From contig JAEMBT020000007.1 in the NCBI GenBank assembly GCA_018873245.2, positions 5,019,129-5,083,128 on the forward strand: a stretch of DNA of 64,000 nt. The letters run 5' to 3'. The stretch is from Archegozetes longisetosus (Eukaryota > Arthropoda > Arachnida > Sarcoptiformes > Trhypochthoniidae). Shown piece after piece: positions 39,473 to 51,751 of the stretch. Both the position numbers and the translations under genes were made by a program. Each line of letters begins with the position of its first letter. Position 1 is the stretch's first letter. The notes beneath the pieces were generated by a model that searched no databases, was not told the origin of the DNA, and saw nothing but the letters and a program-made list of their open reading frames with translations.

Positions 39473-42026
39473 TTAATTTTTAGCTGGTTGCGAATTTGCA
39501 TAAAGAGATGCGCCGTCGACTGTCATTAGTACTCCGGATACAAAAGAAGCATCATCTAAGGCCAGGTACGCCACAGCTTTGGCGCAATCAATTGGTTCGC
39601 CAATCCTTCGTAATGGATAATTTGAAACACATATTTTCTCGTATGCTTCTAAGCTAAACTCTTCGAGACCTAATTTACCGAATGCTGGGGTTCGGATGGC
39701 AGCGGGGCTGAAAAAGCAATAAAATTTATTAAATATGTACAGCGTTATAAACTTCAATAAACACCTAAATTGAATTCACCTTATGAGTGAAGATTAAAAG
39801 CATTTATTAAGGAAAATTAGGAACATTGAACTCACTTAATACTATTGACACGAATTGCTTTTGGTCCCAGTTCAATAGCCAGACATTTAGTTAACATGTC
39901 TAATGCAGACTTTGCCATACAATATACCGTAAAAGGAAGAACCTTATAAAAGAAATTAACTTAATATGAAATAATATTTGATTATCTGTTTTAATGCATG
40001 ATCTACACAAAGAATATACAGTATACTCCCGATTTTGGCAATTCATTGCGGCTTCGAAAATGAGTTGTCAAAATTGAATTTTGCCAAAATTCGACTGAGT
40101 CATAATATCACTAAAGGGGTCATAAGGTTAGTCGGGGCACAAGAAAGCGTTTGCCAGAAATTGAAAATTGCCATCAAGCGGAGTGCCAAAATCGGGAGTA
40201 TACTGTACAATCAATTGATTTATCTACCGGTGAAAGTCCAGCAACACTCGAAACATTGACGATATTCCCTTTAGTTTTCTCCAAATAGGGCACTGAAAGT
40301 GTTGTTAATAGTAGAACTGCTCTCACATTAGTATACATAATAGATTCGTAATCGTCCATAATATTTTGACCCGAAACTGTTGTCACTTTTCCAAACCCTG
40401 CATTATTGACCAAAACATCGAGTTTTCCAAATTTTTCAATTGTTTGATTGAGTAATCGTTTGATGTCTTCATCTTTTGTCAAATCTGCGACCACTTCCAA
40501 CACATTTTGTTGAGATAATCGACATTTTTCAACCACAGTTTTGATTCTTTTCTCATCTCTTCCAGTGATGACAACCTGTGCTCCCAAACTCGATAAATAC
40601 GTAGCGATTCCTTCTCCGATTCCAGAACTGGAACCTCTATTACAAAATATTGTATTGAGTATCATTTAAGCTCTCATCCAATCTTTTGAGAACTAATGAA
40701 ACTGATATTAAATACATGACAAATATCGGCTTATAATAATGACTTGTTAGATTCGCATTTAAGGATTGGAATCAAATGGATCGAAAGTAGAAATATCCTG
40801 ATTTAATATTAAAGATTTGTTTAAAGATAATTACACAAAAATTAAAGTCATCTTCAGTGGCAGCTATAAATTAACCCTACACTGCATGATTTTTTATTTT
40901 TCAATGAAAATTTATCATCAGACACTTTCGGGAGCATATATTTTGGAAAGATCATTGAAAAAGCTATAGTGATAGGATTATGTGAAAAAACTTGTTTGAA
41001 ATGTGACTGATCTGTAACTTATAAGTTCTTGTAATTTACCAACATTTTGAGAAAAGGGGCTTTTCTATGATATTATTGATTGTTCTATATGCCGTTAACT
41101 CAAAAATTATTAACTTTTGGAAGAAATATGAAAAATATGCCTAATTTAGAAAATTTTTTAATTTTTGATATATAGTACCTTTTTGATTTACATAATAAGA
41201 AATGATGAATGTCTATTTTTCTTGAAAACCATGATATCTATATAGATAACGAAACTATATAATCTCAAAAGCTTTGTTGCACATCGGCTACGGTATGCAT
41301 TATTTCTAGTAAATGTTGTCATATTGAGACAATGGACTAAGATCGTAGTGTAGCAGATCTGCTACACTATGCAGTGTAGGGTTAATTAGTTCTTGAAATT
41401 AAAAAAAATAATAGGACTAGCCTATTAAAAGATCTAAGTTTTCAAACAGTATTAATTATGATTTTCAACCAATTAATTAATAGTTTACCAACTGAATGAG
41501 TGAAAACTAATTGATGTTCAAAGAATTATACGTCGAGCAACTCGATGGTACTTCATTGCGAATCTTTGTCAAACTTAAAAACTGCGATTTCTAAGTTTTC
41601 TGAAGCATTCATTTTATTTATGCTATTCGCAAGAAAAATAACGTGAGCAATTCTATTTTAATCATTTTAATCAAGGATGCAATTATAAAATATTCTGAGA
41701 GAAAATTTCATTTAACATCCACAACACCATTGAGAGACATGTTATAACAAAAACACAGAAAGTGATGGATAAAATTAGTGAAATTTCTTATAATTCCTCA
41801 TAGCTAATCTCATTTTAACCTTTTATAATCACTTTATTTTGCATAAAATTTTAATATCGATCAATTAACCATCTCAAAAGTTATATTCAGACAACAAATT
41901 TTACTGATTTGTGTTAGAATACCCGTTTCAAATTTTTTGAAATTTGACGATTTTATACGAGTAAATAACTTAAAATTACATGTTATTAGAACCGCTTTTC
42001 CATCGAAGTCTTTAGAAGTGTTCATC
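39473..42026 (-). CDS. SDR copy B: FabG-like reductase, open but altered loop
   Basis: Classical SDR of 264 residues, substrate unknown. Exons: 42026-41981, 40634-40228, 39942-39836, 39707-39473; frame is kept throughout, including loss of one codon (CRLSQQ rather than CRQLSQQ). Catalytic Ser in [13 protein letters not shown] and NNAG are present. Odd point: exon 1 ends in T rather than G, so the joined codon is TGT, Cys instead of the first Gly of T-G-x-x-x-G-x-G, and the splice donor also loses its usual -1 G. Either change may impair the enzyme or splicing. Intron 1 carries a piggyBac-type MITE; intron 2 carries a pogo-type MITE starting 23 nt from the donor. Closest to copy A. Confidence 0.85.
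40019..40205. mobile_element. pogo-type MITE in SDR-B intron 2
   Basis: 187 bp with perfect 22-bp inverted termini beginning CAGTATACTCCCGATTTTG, flanked by TA on both sides (40017-40018 and 40206-40207). Intron 2 of copy A lacks it. Perfect termini imply a young insertion. On the minus strand it begins about 22 nt after the exon 2 splice donor. Confidence 0.92.
40875..41381. mobile_element. piggyBac-type MITE in SDR-B intron 1
   Basis: 507 bp with perfect 13-bp inverted termini CCCTACACTGCAT / ATGCAGTGTAGGG, flanked on both sides by TTAA (40871-40874 and 41382-41385), the piggyBac target. A perfect 24-bp palindrome centred on AGATCT lies at 41346-41369, just inside the right terminus. No transposase is encoded. 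Absent at this position in copies A and C-E. Confidence 0.9.
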
Positions 42027-42157
42027 TCTTTTACAAATGCTACACTGAGTATATCAAGAACTCATTTTGTATTCTTTTGAAGGACATTATTTAACTCAAT
42101 TACATCGAATTATATGAATGTTACACAATAAGCGGTCTTATTAAATGATTTACTGTC

Positions 42158-42190
42158 TTATTTTATAATTGTACACAAGCGATACTATTT
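42158..42190 (-). promoter_or_regulatory. Conserved upstream block, SDR copy B
   Basis: Variant of the block seen in copies A and C-E (GTGTACAATTATAAAATAAG on the minus strand), about 132-164 nt upstream of the start codon. This copy shows the most changes. Confidence 0.3.
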
Positions 42191-44318
42191 TCACTATCGA
42201 ATTAAGTCTAATGTTTAGTCAAATAAGGTCAGGACATAATTAGTAATGGAAATTAGTAAATCAATTTTTATTTTGAAAATATTACGGAATAAAGTGTCGA
42301 TACAGAAACGCGACCTGATCAGTGATTGTGCGAAAAATTCATAGAATCTATTGTGTGATTATTATATCCTTGAGTTATTGGGATGGAAGGACTACTTATT
42401 GGAATAACTGGTTGGAACCATTAATTAATTAACAGCCTGTTTATTGTATCTCTGTTTAAAAGAAAATCAAACAAATTTTCACTAATAAGACATATTTGGC
42501 TAACTAGTCTTTAGATTATTGAGTTTCGAGAATATTCTTTTGTACTATAAAAGTACTGTAGAGAACGAATAAATACAGAATTCAATTTTATAAAATATTA
42601 AACTAAATATTTAAACATTTGAGTATAAGATTTTTCATAGACAAATTTAATGACGAAGAATGAGAAATCTTCGCAAATCCTGAAAATTTTCAGATAAATT
42701 AAACTGAAATTGTTTTGAACGTCTGAATCGATTTGTTATGAATAACGGTTACAATAAAAATAACACCATCAGAAAAGGTTTATTGATATCTGAAGAAATA
42801 TATTTTAGAATTCAATCAAATTTTTATTGAACATAAATATATAAACGCGAGAAATGAAGAAATGCCTTAGCAATGAGGGCACACATAATAAAACAATTTT
42901 TACTGTTTATGCATAGAACAACTTATTAATTCATAAGTTTAAAGATTCCCTCTTTTCAACTCTTAAACTTCGATATAAGATAAGGTATTATTGGACTGAC
43001 GAGTGAAAAATATAACAAAACATTCAAACTTCAAGTTCATATCATTATGTTATCAAACTTTGTAAAAATGAATTTAAACATAAGTTTCAATAAAATGAAT
43101 TACGAAAAAGCATAATTTGCTATTTAGTCATAAGTAAAAGACTTTATTCTAATAAGTTCGAAAAACATTGAGTCAAAATAAAATTTCACTTTTTCTTATC
43201 AGATTCTAATACTTTTAATTATGATTAATTCAATTTTAGGGATATTTATACATATTCTTAGGTCATTATGTTAAGGCTTTTCTTCATTTCTCGCATTCAT
43301 ATGGCAAAGTTTTGAAGAACTAACTTAGCATAGCTCACCTCTGATTTTGTGTAGTTTTAGAGATTGCATGTGTTTGAAAGAAATGAAAGTCAATTTTAAA
43401 CCATTTAGTAATAGAAGATAAGAAATTATTATTTTTTGTGACTAATAATCTATGATAATAGTTCTGTAAGAGATTTGATGCTTTTGAACTCAGGAAACAA
43501 TATTCAATAAACAAATGAGGTACATTAAAAAAATTCTTTAAAATCAATTATTTATTCTTCAAGGATTAGACAGGACTAAAACTAGAGGCTTTTCGATTTT
43601 TAGCCTTTATTGCTAAAGTCTAATGCTTTGATTAAAGGCCAAAGCAAAGAAATTTTCAGCATTTTAACCTTATAACAACTATACTCATATCTAACATTTA
43701 TTATTTGATTGAAAAGTGTCGAATAAGTTCATTTTACTCAAATCATTTTTCAAAAGTGGGAAAAGGAAGACTTTAAGCAAACCATTATTTATAATGTAAA
43801 ATCTTTAAAGAGATCAGTAGCTGTAAAACTATACTTCAAAAATTGCAAAAATGAAAATTAAAAGTCTTTTAAAATAGAGTATTTATTATTTGGAAATGAT
43901 TTGTGATTTCTATTCAAGGAAAATATGATTAAGTATTGACTTTAGCTGAAACAATTCAACTAAACCATCTCATGTGACGATATACCGAAAAAAAGAACAT
44001 CGACTGTTGCTAAAGAAATTCAAATTAAAAACTTTTCTACACAAGTCATTACGCTTCTGTTCTCTACGTCACTGCGTAATATTACTTGTATGCGAAATAC
44101 CTGTATTTTAATGAATTTTCTGATAATTCAGTCATTTTATTAAATAATTATTTTTTTCTATATGCCATCGTTTTATGAAATGCTACTCATTTGTTCGAAA
44201 TTATTAATCAGTTGTGAACTATATTGATTTTTCAGCTCTTTTTCAGTAAAATCGATAAATTTAAAACTTCTTTATTCAAGTGACTTCTATTTTGCAAAAA
44301 ATGAATCAACCATCATGT
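42191..44318. other. Intergenic between SDR copies B and C
   Basis: AT-rich, no gene. The right part (about 43900-44318) is homologous to the 3' flanks of copies E and G, so the duplicated unit extends beyond the coding sequence. A tttatt (AATAAA on the minus strand) at 44271-44276 is a likely polyadenylation signal for copy C. Confidence 0.5.
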
Positions 44319-46740
44319 TTAATCTGCAGCCGTTTTTATATTTGTATTGAGTGATGCGCCGTCGACTGGCATTGTTATTCCAGATATAAAAGTAGCATCA
44401 TCTGACGCCAGATATGCCACAGCTTTAGCGCAATCGATTGGTTCACCAATTCTTCCTAATGGATAATCCGAAGCGCATGATTTCTCTACCATTTCTATGT
44501 TGAAATTTTCCAAGCCGAACTTTCCGAGTAAAGGAGTTCGAATAGAAGCAGGACTAGAAAAGCAATCAAATATATCAATCTAATACCTGTACATGTATTA
44601 CAAACTTTAATAAACATATTAATTGAATTGATCGTTTTTGATAGAGAGAAGTATTTATTTAAGGAAAATTATACTCACTTAATACTATTGACACGGATTG
44701 CTTTTGGTCCCAGTTCTAAAGCGAGACATTTAGTCAACATATCTAATGCAGATTTCGCCATACAATATACCGTTAAACAAGAAAACTTAGAAAAGAAATT
44801 AGCAGAATGTAAAACTTGAAATAATGTATAGCTCTTTATTTTAATGCATGATTAGCAGAAAGAAAAGATATGAATTGGTTTACAGACCGGTCTAAGTCCA
44901 GCAACACTTGAAACGTTAATGATATTTCCTTTAGTTTTCTCCAAATAGGGCACTGAAAGTGTTGTTAACAACAGAACTGCTCTCACATTTGTATTCATAA
45001 TCGATTCGTAATCGTTTATAATATTTTGGTCCGAAGATGGTGTCACTTTTGCAATACCTGCATTATTCACTAGAACATCGAGTTTTCCGAATTCTTCAAT
45101 TGTTTGATTGAGTAATCGTTTGATGTCTTCATCTTTATTGATATCTGCGACCACTTCTAAAACTTTTGTTGTGATAATTGACGACATTTTTCAGCCACAG
45201 TTTTGACTCTTTGCTCATTTCTTCCAGTGATGACAACCTGCGCTCCCAAACTCGATAAATACGTAGCGATTCCTTCTCCGATTCCAGAACTGGAACCTAA
45301 GTTATATAATATTGTATTGAGTATCGCTTACGTTCTCACCCAACTTGTTGGAGAAGTAACGGAACTGTTATTAAAACTATGACAAACAACTGCTAATATT
45401 AATGATTACCAAACATTCATTAAATTGAAAATTTGTATTTCAAGTTGCAATTAAAATAAAATTAATTGTTTACTAGATTTGTATTTACGGATTGGGACCA
45501 AAGGAATCGTGGTTAGAAATATTTTGATTTAATATTAAAAGTTTTTATTAAAAAAATAATTACATAAAAATTAGAGTTATCTCCGGTGGAAGTTATAAAG
45601 TACTCGATCATAAATACTTTAAAGCTCCAAAAAATAAGTGCACTAGCTTATCAATAAATAAGTATTTGAAGCGTATTAGGCTTTTTTCAAATAGTTAATT
45701 AATAACTTACTAACCAAGTAAAAACTGATTGACATTCAAAGAATTGCATGTCATACAACTCGATAGTAATTCACTGCGAATCTTTATCAGATTTATAATG
45801 TCGTGAAAAGTATGTGATTTCAAGAAGTTTCAAAGTTTCCCGAAGCACATGAAATCACAACATTTGTGTCGTTTCCAAGAAAATCAGACTGGGCAATTCT
45901 ATTTTATGAGCTTTAACCCTTTGTCACAACTGTGGGGTAAAATGTTCCCAAATTTGATTTTAAAAATCTCGCTAAAATCAACAGAATATCGTTTTTCTTG
46001 AAAATTTAGCTATTTCTCAGTTATATATTTGACTTTAAGTCACAAAAATTCTGATTAATTTAGACATAACTTTACTTTAGAAATTTTTTTTCTAGCAACA
46101 TGTCTTTCTGAGTACGGAAATTGCTTCTAACATCGCAGTGTTTGTGTTTACTATATGTGTCGCAGTGCTGTAATGTCGCTACTAGTAATTTGAACCGTTG
46201 ATGACGCTGTAGCAGATAATAACTAGAAATTAATTAGGGAATTAAAACTTCGAAAACAAGGGCTAACTTTGATTCTGATAGCATTCGGACCAACGTAGAA
46301 CATATATAAAGCGTGGAAAACGTGGGGTAACATTTTACCCCACATAATTTTACGTTTTCAGAAGTTAAATTGTGACGAAGGCTTAATCAAACATTTAATC
46401 ATAAAATATTCTGAGTTAATAGAAAAATTTCATTAACACCTACACTATTATCGTGAGACATGTTATAACAAAAGTGTACAAAGTGGTGGACAAAATTGTC
46501 CAGTATTCATATAATTAATCTCATTCTAATCTTTGATATTAACTTCATTTTTTATCAAATTTTGATATCAATCAATTAAACTACTTGAAAGTTATATTCA
46601 GATAGAAGAGAGTTAATTAATTTATGTTAGAACACTCTTACTGTTTCAGTTTTGAAATTTGATGATTATAATTGAGTAAATAAGTTAAAATTACCTGTTA
46701 TTAGAACAACTTTTCCACTAAAATCCTTAGTAGAAGACAT
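44319..46740 (-). pseudogene. SDR copy C: FabG-like reductase with 1-base deletion
   Basis: Exons: 46740-46695, 45296-44888, 44785-44679, 44553-44319. All junctions and motifs match intact copy D, except that exon 2 is 409 rather than 410 nt. A run of five T (plus strand) in copies A, D and E is four at 45164-45167, shifting the frame about 60 codons into the protein, before the Rossmann core ends. Exons 3 and 4 remain open, with YCMAK and the PVDGASL tail. A one-base homopolymer loss could be a sequencing or assembly error, in which case this is a functional gene of about 265 residues. Intron 1 contains the piggyBac-type MITE shared with D and E. Exon 2 ends at a GTCTGT tandem donor. Confidence 0.75.
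45917..46382. mobile_element. piggyBac-type MITE, SDR-C intron 1
   Basis: 466 bp between TTAA sites (45913-45916, 46383-46386) with inverted termini CCCTTTGTCACAA / TTGTGACGAAGGC. The second half contains a smaller inverted pair (GTGGGGTAA...TTACCCCAC). Copies D and E have it at the same intron position, so it entered before those duplications. Confidence 0.85.
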
Positions 46741-46867
46741 CTTTTACAAATGCTGTAGTGAGTCTATTAGAAACTCACTTCATATTTATTTGAAGGACAT
46801 TATCTAACCTTGTTATTTCTAATTAAATAAACGTTGCATAATAGATAAGTTTATATAATGATTTTTC

Positions 46868-46900
46868 TTTTTTGTATAGCTGTATACAATAATGCTATTT
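46868..46900 (-). promoter_or_regulatory. Conserved upstream block, SDR copy C
   Basis: Core TTGTATACAGCTATACAAA on the minus strand, about 128-160 nt upstream of the start codon, matching D and E. The solo LTR begins at once on its upstream side, at 46910. Confidence 0.35.
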
Positions 46901-46909
46901 TCACGCTCG

Positions 46910-47250
46910 TGACATTACCCAAATTATTTATCTGTCATAAATTAGTGACCATTCCTAAATCCTTGACCTGTCCTAGAAATCTTTGTACTCAATTATAATT
47001 TCTAACCATAAAAGCATGTGATGGTCAATTTGATGAATTTTTGTAAACAAAATCTGTTGGTATATAAAGACTAGGCTTTTGAGCTTTAGGATACACTCTT
47101 CTCTTGTGGTCAAGAGTGACAAATGAGTGAAAAGCTTTTGTGGTACTCTTACACATAAGTTAATGTCTCATGTTAAGTGTTTTACTTTCTTTATATTAAA
47201 TAAAGCATATTTTAAAGAAAAGTGTTTAATCACTCATTAGGATCGCGTCA
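46910..47250 (-). mobile_element. Probable solo LTR upstream of SDR copy C
   Basis: 341-bp insertion missing from the otherwise near-identical flank of copy D. It starts TGACATT and ends GCGTCA (TG...CA ends) and is flanked by a direct CTCG (46906-46909, 47251-47254). Inside, read on the plus strand, are a TATA-like TATATAAAGA at 47061-47070 and AATAAA at 47199-47204, the order expected of an LTR promoter and polyadenylation signal on that strand. No internal retroelement genes flank it, so it looks like a recombined solo LTR. The family cannot be named from the LTR alone. The strand field is nominal: internal signals favour plus. Confidence 0.75.
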
Positions 47251-47515
47251 CTCGAATTAAGTCAACTTAATTTAACGTTATTGACATTAGTAAAATCAGT
47301 TTAAGATAGCATTAGTTTTATGGATGACTAAATTAATTTTTATTTGGAAAATTGAATCACAACATTTTATTATGAAGTAAAATGTCCGCATACAATTGCG
47401 ATCTGACAAATGATTGTGCGAAAAATATATGTGCTGAATCTATCGTATGATTGTAACAGCCTTGAATTGATATGATTGAAGGACCTCTTACTTCACTATT
47501 TCATTAATTCACGTG

Positions 47516-47921
47516 CAGATAAATTCAAAAAAGGCTTTAAATTGATCTCTTAGTAAAAGAGATAAAGGGGAAATAATCCTCGTACCTGTCAAAATATAGT
47601 TTCTTATCAAATATTGATTCCAGAGATATGCTTAAGTAATGCTTTATGAATCATGCTTTGGCCTAATAATAAAATGAGCTGAAGTCACATCATCAAAACG
47701 TAATCCAAAATATATTACTTTAAGGTCGTATGTTAGTTCATTACTCTAGGTAATAGACCAAAATAAGAATGACTCCAAGGCTTGTGGCTCGTATCTTCTA
47801 AAGGATTAAAAATTTTTGCAATTTACTTTCGGTAACTTTTTGCATGGAACAACTGAAAATGAAATAATATCTGATATGATATTAGTAAGCGATCAATTTA
47901 ACACTATTTTGAATTTGTCTG
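47516..47921. mobile_element. Non-autonomous Tc1-type element
   Basis: 406 bp with termini CAGATAAATTCAAAAAAGGC and inverse GAATTTGTCTG, the same ends as the Tc1-type element at 37862-39293. TA follows the right end; the left TA is mutated to TG. It is probably an internally deleted derivative or a MITE driven by that family. The copy upstream of SDR-D has lost its right end. Confidence 0.65.
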
Positions 47922-48893
47922 TACTGTCTATTGAATTTCTAATTAGAGGCAAATCAGACAAATTTTGTTTATATAATCTTCATTTGACTTTCAAATACTT
48001 AGATTGATATTATTGTTTGATATTAAGATTATTATTTTCTATTATAATAGTGGTCAATAGAAAAAGTAGAGAACTCGATTTTATAAACTATTTGATAAGA
48101 TATTTAATCATTAGTTAGAATTTCACATTTTCCAGAGACAAATTCAATGACGAAGATTGTTAAAATATGAATAACTTTCCGATAAATTGACTCGAACTTA
48201 CTTTGAATGTCTGAACCATTCATTATGAATATATCGGATTGTATCGATTTTATACAAACTTTTGTACTCTTCATGTAATTGTTGATCGAAAATAAAATCA
48301 CTTAATTTTAGTTTATTTGAACTTTTATTTGATGGATTAATATGTTTTGTCGACAACTATCAGGTTCAAAATCAATAGCTTGTCTATAAGTTTAAGAATT
48401 AAACCGTTTCCTAAAATTATTGACTCATATCAATACTTGAATTTAATAATTTTGTTTCGCTATTTACCTTGTTTCGCTTGTACTATAATTTTATAAAATG
48501 CTATTTATCTGTTCGAAATTGTTAATCAGTTATGAACTGCATTAATTTTTCAGCTCACTTTCAGTAAAATCGGTGACTTGAAAACTTGAAAATAGTTAAT
48601 TGAAATCTTATCTAATGTTCAGCTATGAAATTGAATGACGAAAATAATACCAATTCAATTGAGTTTTAACTATTCTCGAAACTTTGATTTATTTGAATCA
48701 AATACTAGTCATTGTTACACAAATCTCAAGGATAATGATTAAACGTAAATTTTAATAACAATAGATCACTGCTCGAATTTTAGTTTAAGTCTTATTTTCT
48801 CTCTTCTTAGACATGATGCGTCAAATCCATAAATTTAAAACTACTTTATTCAAGTGACTTCTATTTTGTGAAAAATTGAATCAATCATCATGT
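47922..48893. other. Intergenic between SDR copies C and D
   Basis: AT-rich, no gene. The stretch is largely repeated at about 52040-52620 upstream of copy D, reflecting the tandem duplication. AATAAA on the minus strand (48845-48850) is a likely polyadenylation signal for copy D. Confidence 0.5.
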
Positions 48894-51318
48894 TTAATCT
48901 GCAGGCGATTTTAAATTTGCATTAAGTGATGCGCCGTCAACTGGCATTGTTATTCCAGATATAAAAGTAGCATCATCTGATGCCAGATATGCCACAGCTT
49001 TAGCACAATCAATTGGTTCACCAATTCTTCCTAATGGATAATCCGAAGCGCATGATTTCTCTACCATTTCTATGTTGTAATTTTCCAAGCCGAACTTCTC
49101 GAATATGGGAGTTCGAATGGCAGCAGGACTAAAAAGCAATCAAATATGTCAATCTAATACCTGAACATGTATTACAAACTTTAATAAACATATTAATTGA
49201 ATTGATCGTTTTTGATGGAGAGAAGTATTTATTTAAGGAAAATTATACTCACTTAATACTATTGACACGGATTGCTTTTGGTCCCAGTTCTAAAGCGAGA
49301 CATTTAGTCAACATATCTAATGCAGATTTCGCCATACAATATACCGTAAAACAAGAAAACTTAAAGAAATTAGCAGAATGTAAAACATGAAATAATGTAT
49401 AATTCTTTATTTTAATGTATAACTAGCAGAAAGAAAAGATATGAATTGATTTACCGACCGGTCTAAGCCCAGAAACACTTGAAATGTTAATGATATTTCC
49501 TTTAGTTTTCTCCAAATAGGGCACTGAAAGTGTTGTTAACAACAGAACTGCTCTCACATTTGTATTCATAATCGATTCGTAATCGTTTATAATATTTTGG
49601 TCCGAAGATGGTGTCACTTTTGCAATTGCTGCATTATTCACTAAAACATCGAGTTTTCCGAATTCTTCAATTGTTTGATTGAGTAATCGTTTAATGTCTT
49701 CATCTTTATTGATATCTGCGACCACTTCTAAAACTTTTTGTTGTGATAATTGACGACATTTTTCAGCCACAGTTTTGACTCTTTGCTCATTTCTTCCAGT
49801 GATGACAACCTGCGCTCCCAAACTCGATAAATACGTAGCGATTCCTTCTCCGATTCCAGAACTGGAACCTAAGTTATATAATATTGTATTGAGTATCGCT
49901 TACGTTCTCACCCAACTTGTTGGAGAACTAGAGGAACTGATATTAGAAATATGACAAACACGCGCTGACAATAATATACATTATGATTTCCAGACATTAA
50001 TTAAAGTGAAAATTTGTATTTCAAATTGTAATTAAAATAAAATTATTTGTCTGCTAGATTCATATTTAAAGATTGGATTCAAATGGATCGAAATTAGAAA
50101 TATTTTGACTTAGCATAAAAGGTTTTCAGAAAAAATAATTACATAAAAATTAGAGTTATCTTCGGTGGAAATTATAAAGTACTCGATCATAAATACTTTA
50201 AAGTTCCAAAAAATAAGTGCACTAGCTTATCAATAAATAAGTATTTGAAGCGTATTAGGCTTTTTTCAAATATTTAATTAATAACTTACTAATCAAGTAA
50301 AAACTGATTGATATTCAAAGAATTTTATGTCAAACAACTCGATAGTACTTCATTGCGATTCTTTATCAGATTTATAATGTCGTGAAAAGGATGTGATTTC
50401 AAGAAGTTTCAAAGTTTCCCGAAGCACATGAAATCACAACATTTGTGTCGTTTCCAAGAAAATCAGACTGGGCAATTCTATTTTATGAGCTTTAACCCTT
50501 TGTCACAACTGTGGGGTAAAATGTTCCCAAATTTGATTTTAAAAATCTCGCTAAAATCAACAGAATATCGTTTTTCTTGAAAATTTAGCTATTTCTCAGT
50601 TATATATTTGACTTTAAGTTACAAAAATTCTGATTAATTTAGACATAACTTTATTTTAGAAATATTTTTCTAGCAACATATCTTTCTGAGTACGGAAATT
50701 GCTTCTAACATCGCAGTGTTTGTGTTTACTATATGTGTCGCAGTGCCGTAATGTCGCTACTAGTAATTTGAACCGTTGATGACGCTGTAGCAGATAATAA
50801 CTAGAAATTAATTAGGGAATTAAAACTTCGAAAACAAGGGCTAACTTTGATTCTGATAGCATTCGGACCAACGTAGAACATATATAAAGCGTGGAAAACG
50901 TGGGGTAACATTTTATCCCACATAATTTTACGTTTTCAGAAGTTAAGTTGTGACGAAGGCTTAATCAAACATTTAATCATAAAATATTCTGAGTTAATAG
51001 AAAAATTTCATTAACACCTACAACATTATCGTGAGACATGTTATAACAAAAGTGTACAAAGTGGTGGACAAAATTGTCCAGTATTCATATAATTAATCTC
51101 ATTCTAATCTTTGATATTAACTTCACTTTTTTTTATCAAATCTTGATATCAATCAATTAAACTACTTGAAAGTTATATTCAGATAGAAGAGAGTTAATTA
51201 ATTTATGTTAGAACACTCTTACTGTTTCAGTTTTGAAATTTGATGATTATAATTGAGTAAATAAGTTAAAATTACCTGTTATTAGAACCACTTTTCCACT
51301 AAAATCCTTAGAAGACAT
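48894..51318 (-). CDS. SDR copy D: intact FabG-like reductase, four exons
   Basis: NAD(P)H-dependent short-chain dehydrogenase/reductase of 264 residues, probably cytosolic (no signal peptide or membrane segment); substrate unknown. Exons: 51318-51276, 49868-49459, 49359-49253, 49128-48894, all in frame. Motifs: T14-G15-S-S-S-G19-I-G21 loop, ITGRN after the second strand (the Arg suggests NADPH), NNAA (usually NNAG), NTNVRA, S145 in ISSVSG, Y158 and K162 in YCMAK; the Ser-Tyr spacing of 13 equals that of DCXR and supports the exon 2/3 junction. The C-terminal block [18 protein letters not shown]...PVDGASL is typical of classical SDRs. The exon 2 donor is GTCGGTAAA, a GTNNGT tandem. Nearly identical to copy C. 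Confidence 0.9.
50496..50960. mobile_element. piggyBac-type MITE, SDR-D intron 1
   Basis: 465 bp between TTAA sites (50492-50495, 50961-50964), termini CCCTTTGTCACAA / TTGTGACGAAGGC; same insertion as in copies C and E. Confidence 0.85.
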
Positions 51319-51448
51319 CTTTTACAAATGCTGTAGTGAGTCTATTAGAAACTCGCTTTACATTTTTTCGAAGGATATTATCTAACCTTGTTTTTTCTAA
51401 TTAAATAAACGTTGCATAATAGATAAGTTTGTTTAATGATTTTTCTTC

Positions 51449-51481
51449 TTGTTTGTATAGCTGTATACAATATTGCTATTT
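51449..51481 (-). promoter_or_regulatory. Conserved upstream block, SDR copy D
   Basis: Core TTGTATACAGCTATACAAA on the minus strand, about 131-163 nt upstream of the start codon, identical in its core to copy C. Confidence 0.35.
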
Positions 51482-51751
51482 TCACGCTCTAATTAAGTCA
51501 ACTTAATTTAACGTTATTGACGTTAGTAAAATCAGTTTAAGATAGCATTAGTTTTATGGATGACTAAATTAATTTTTATTTGGAAAATTGAATCACAACA
51601 TTTTATTATGAAGTAAAATGTCCGCATACAATTGCGATCTGACAAATGATTGTGCGAAAAATATATGTGCTGAATCTATCGTATGATTGTAACAGCCTTG
51701 AATTGATATGATTGAAGGACCTCTTACTTCACTAATTCATTAATTCACGTG

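Noticed and set aside
44628..44819. Plus-strand frames of about 62 codons repeated at 44628, 49202 and 54466
   Set aside because: They recur only because they are antisense to the conserved exon 3 and intron 3 of SDR copies C, D and E.
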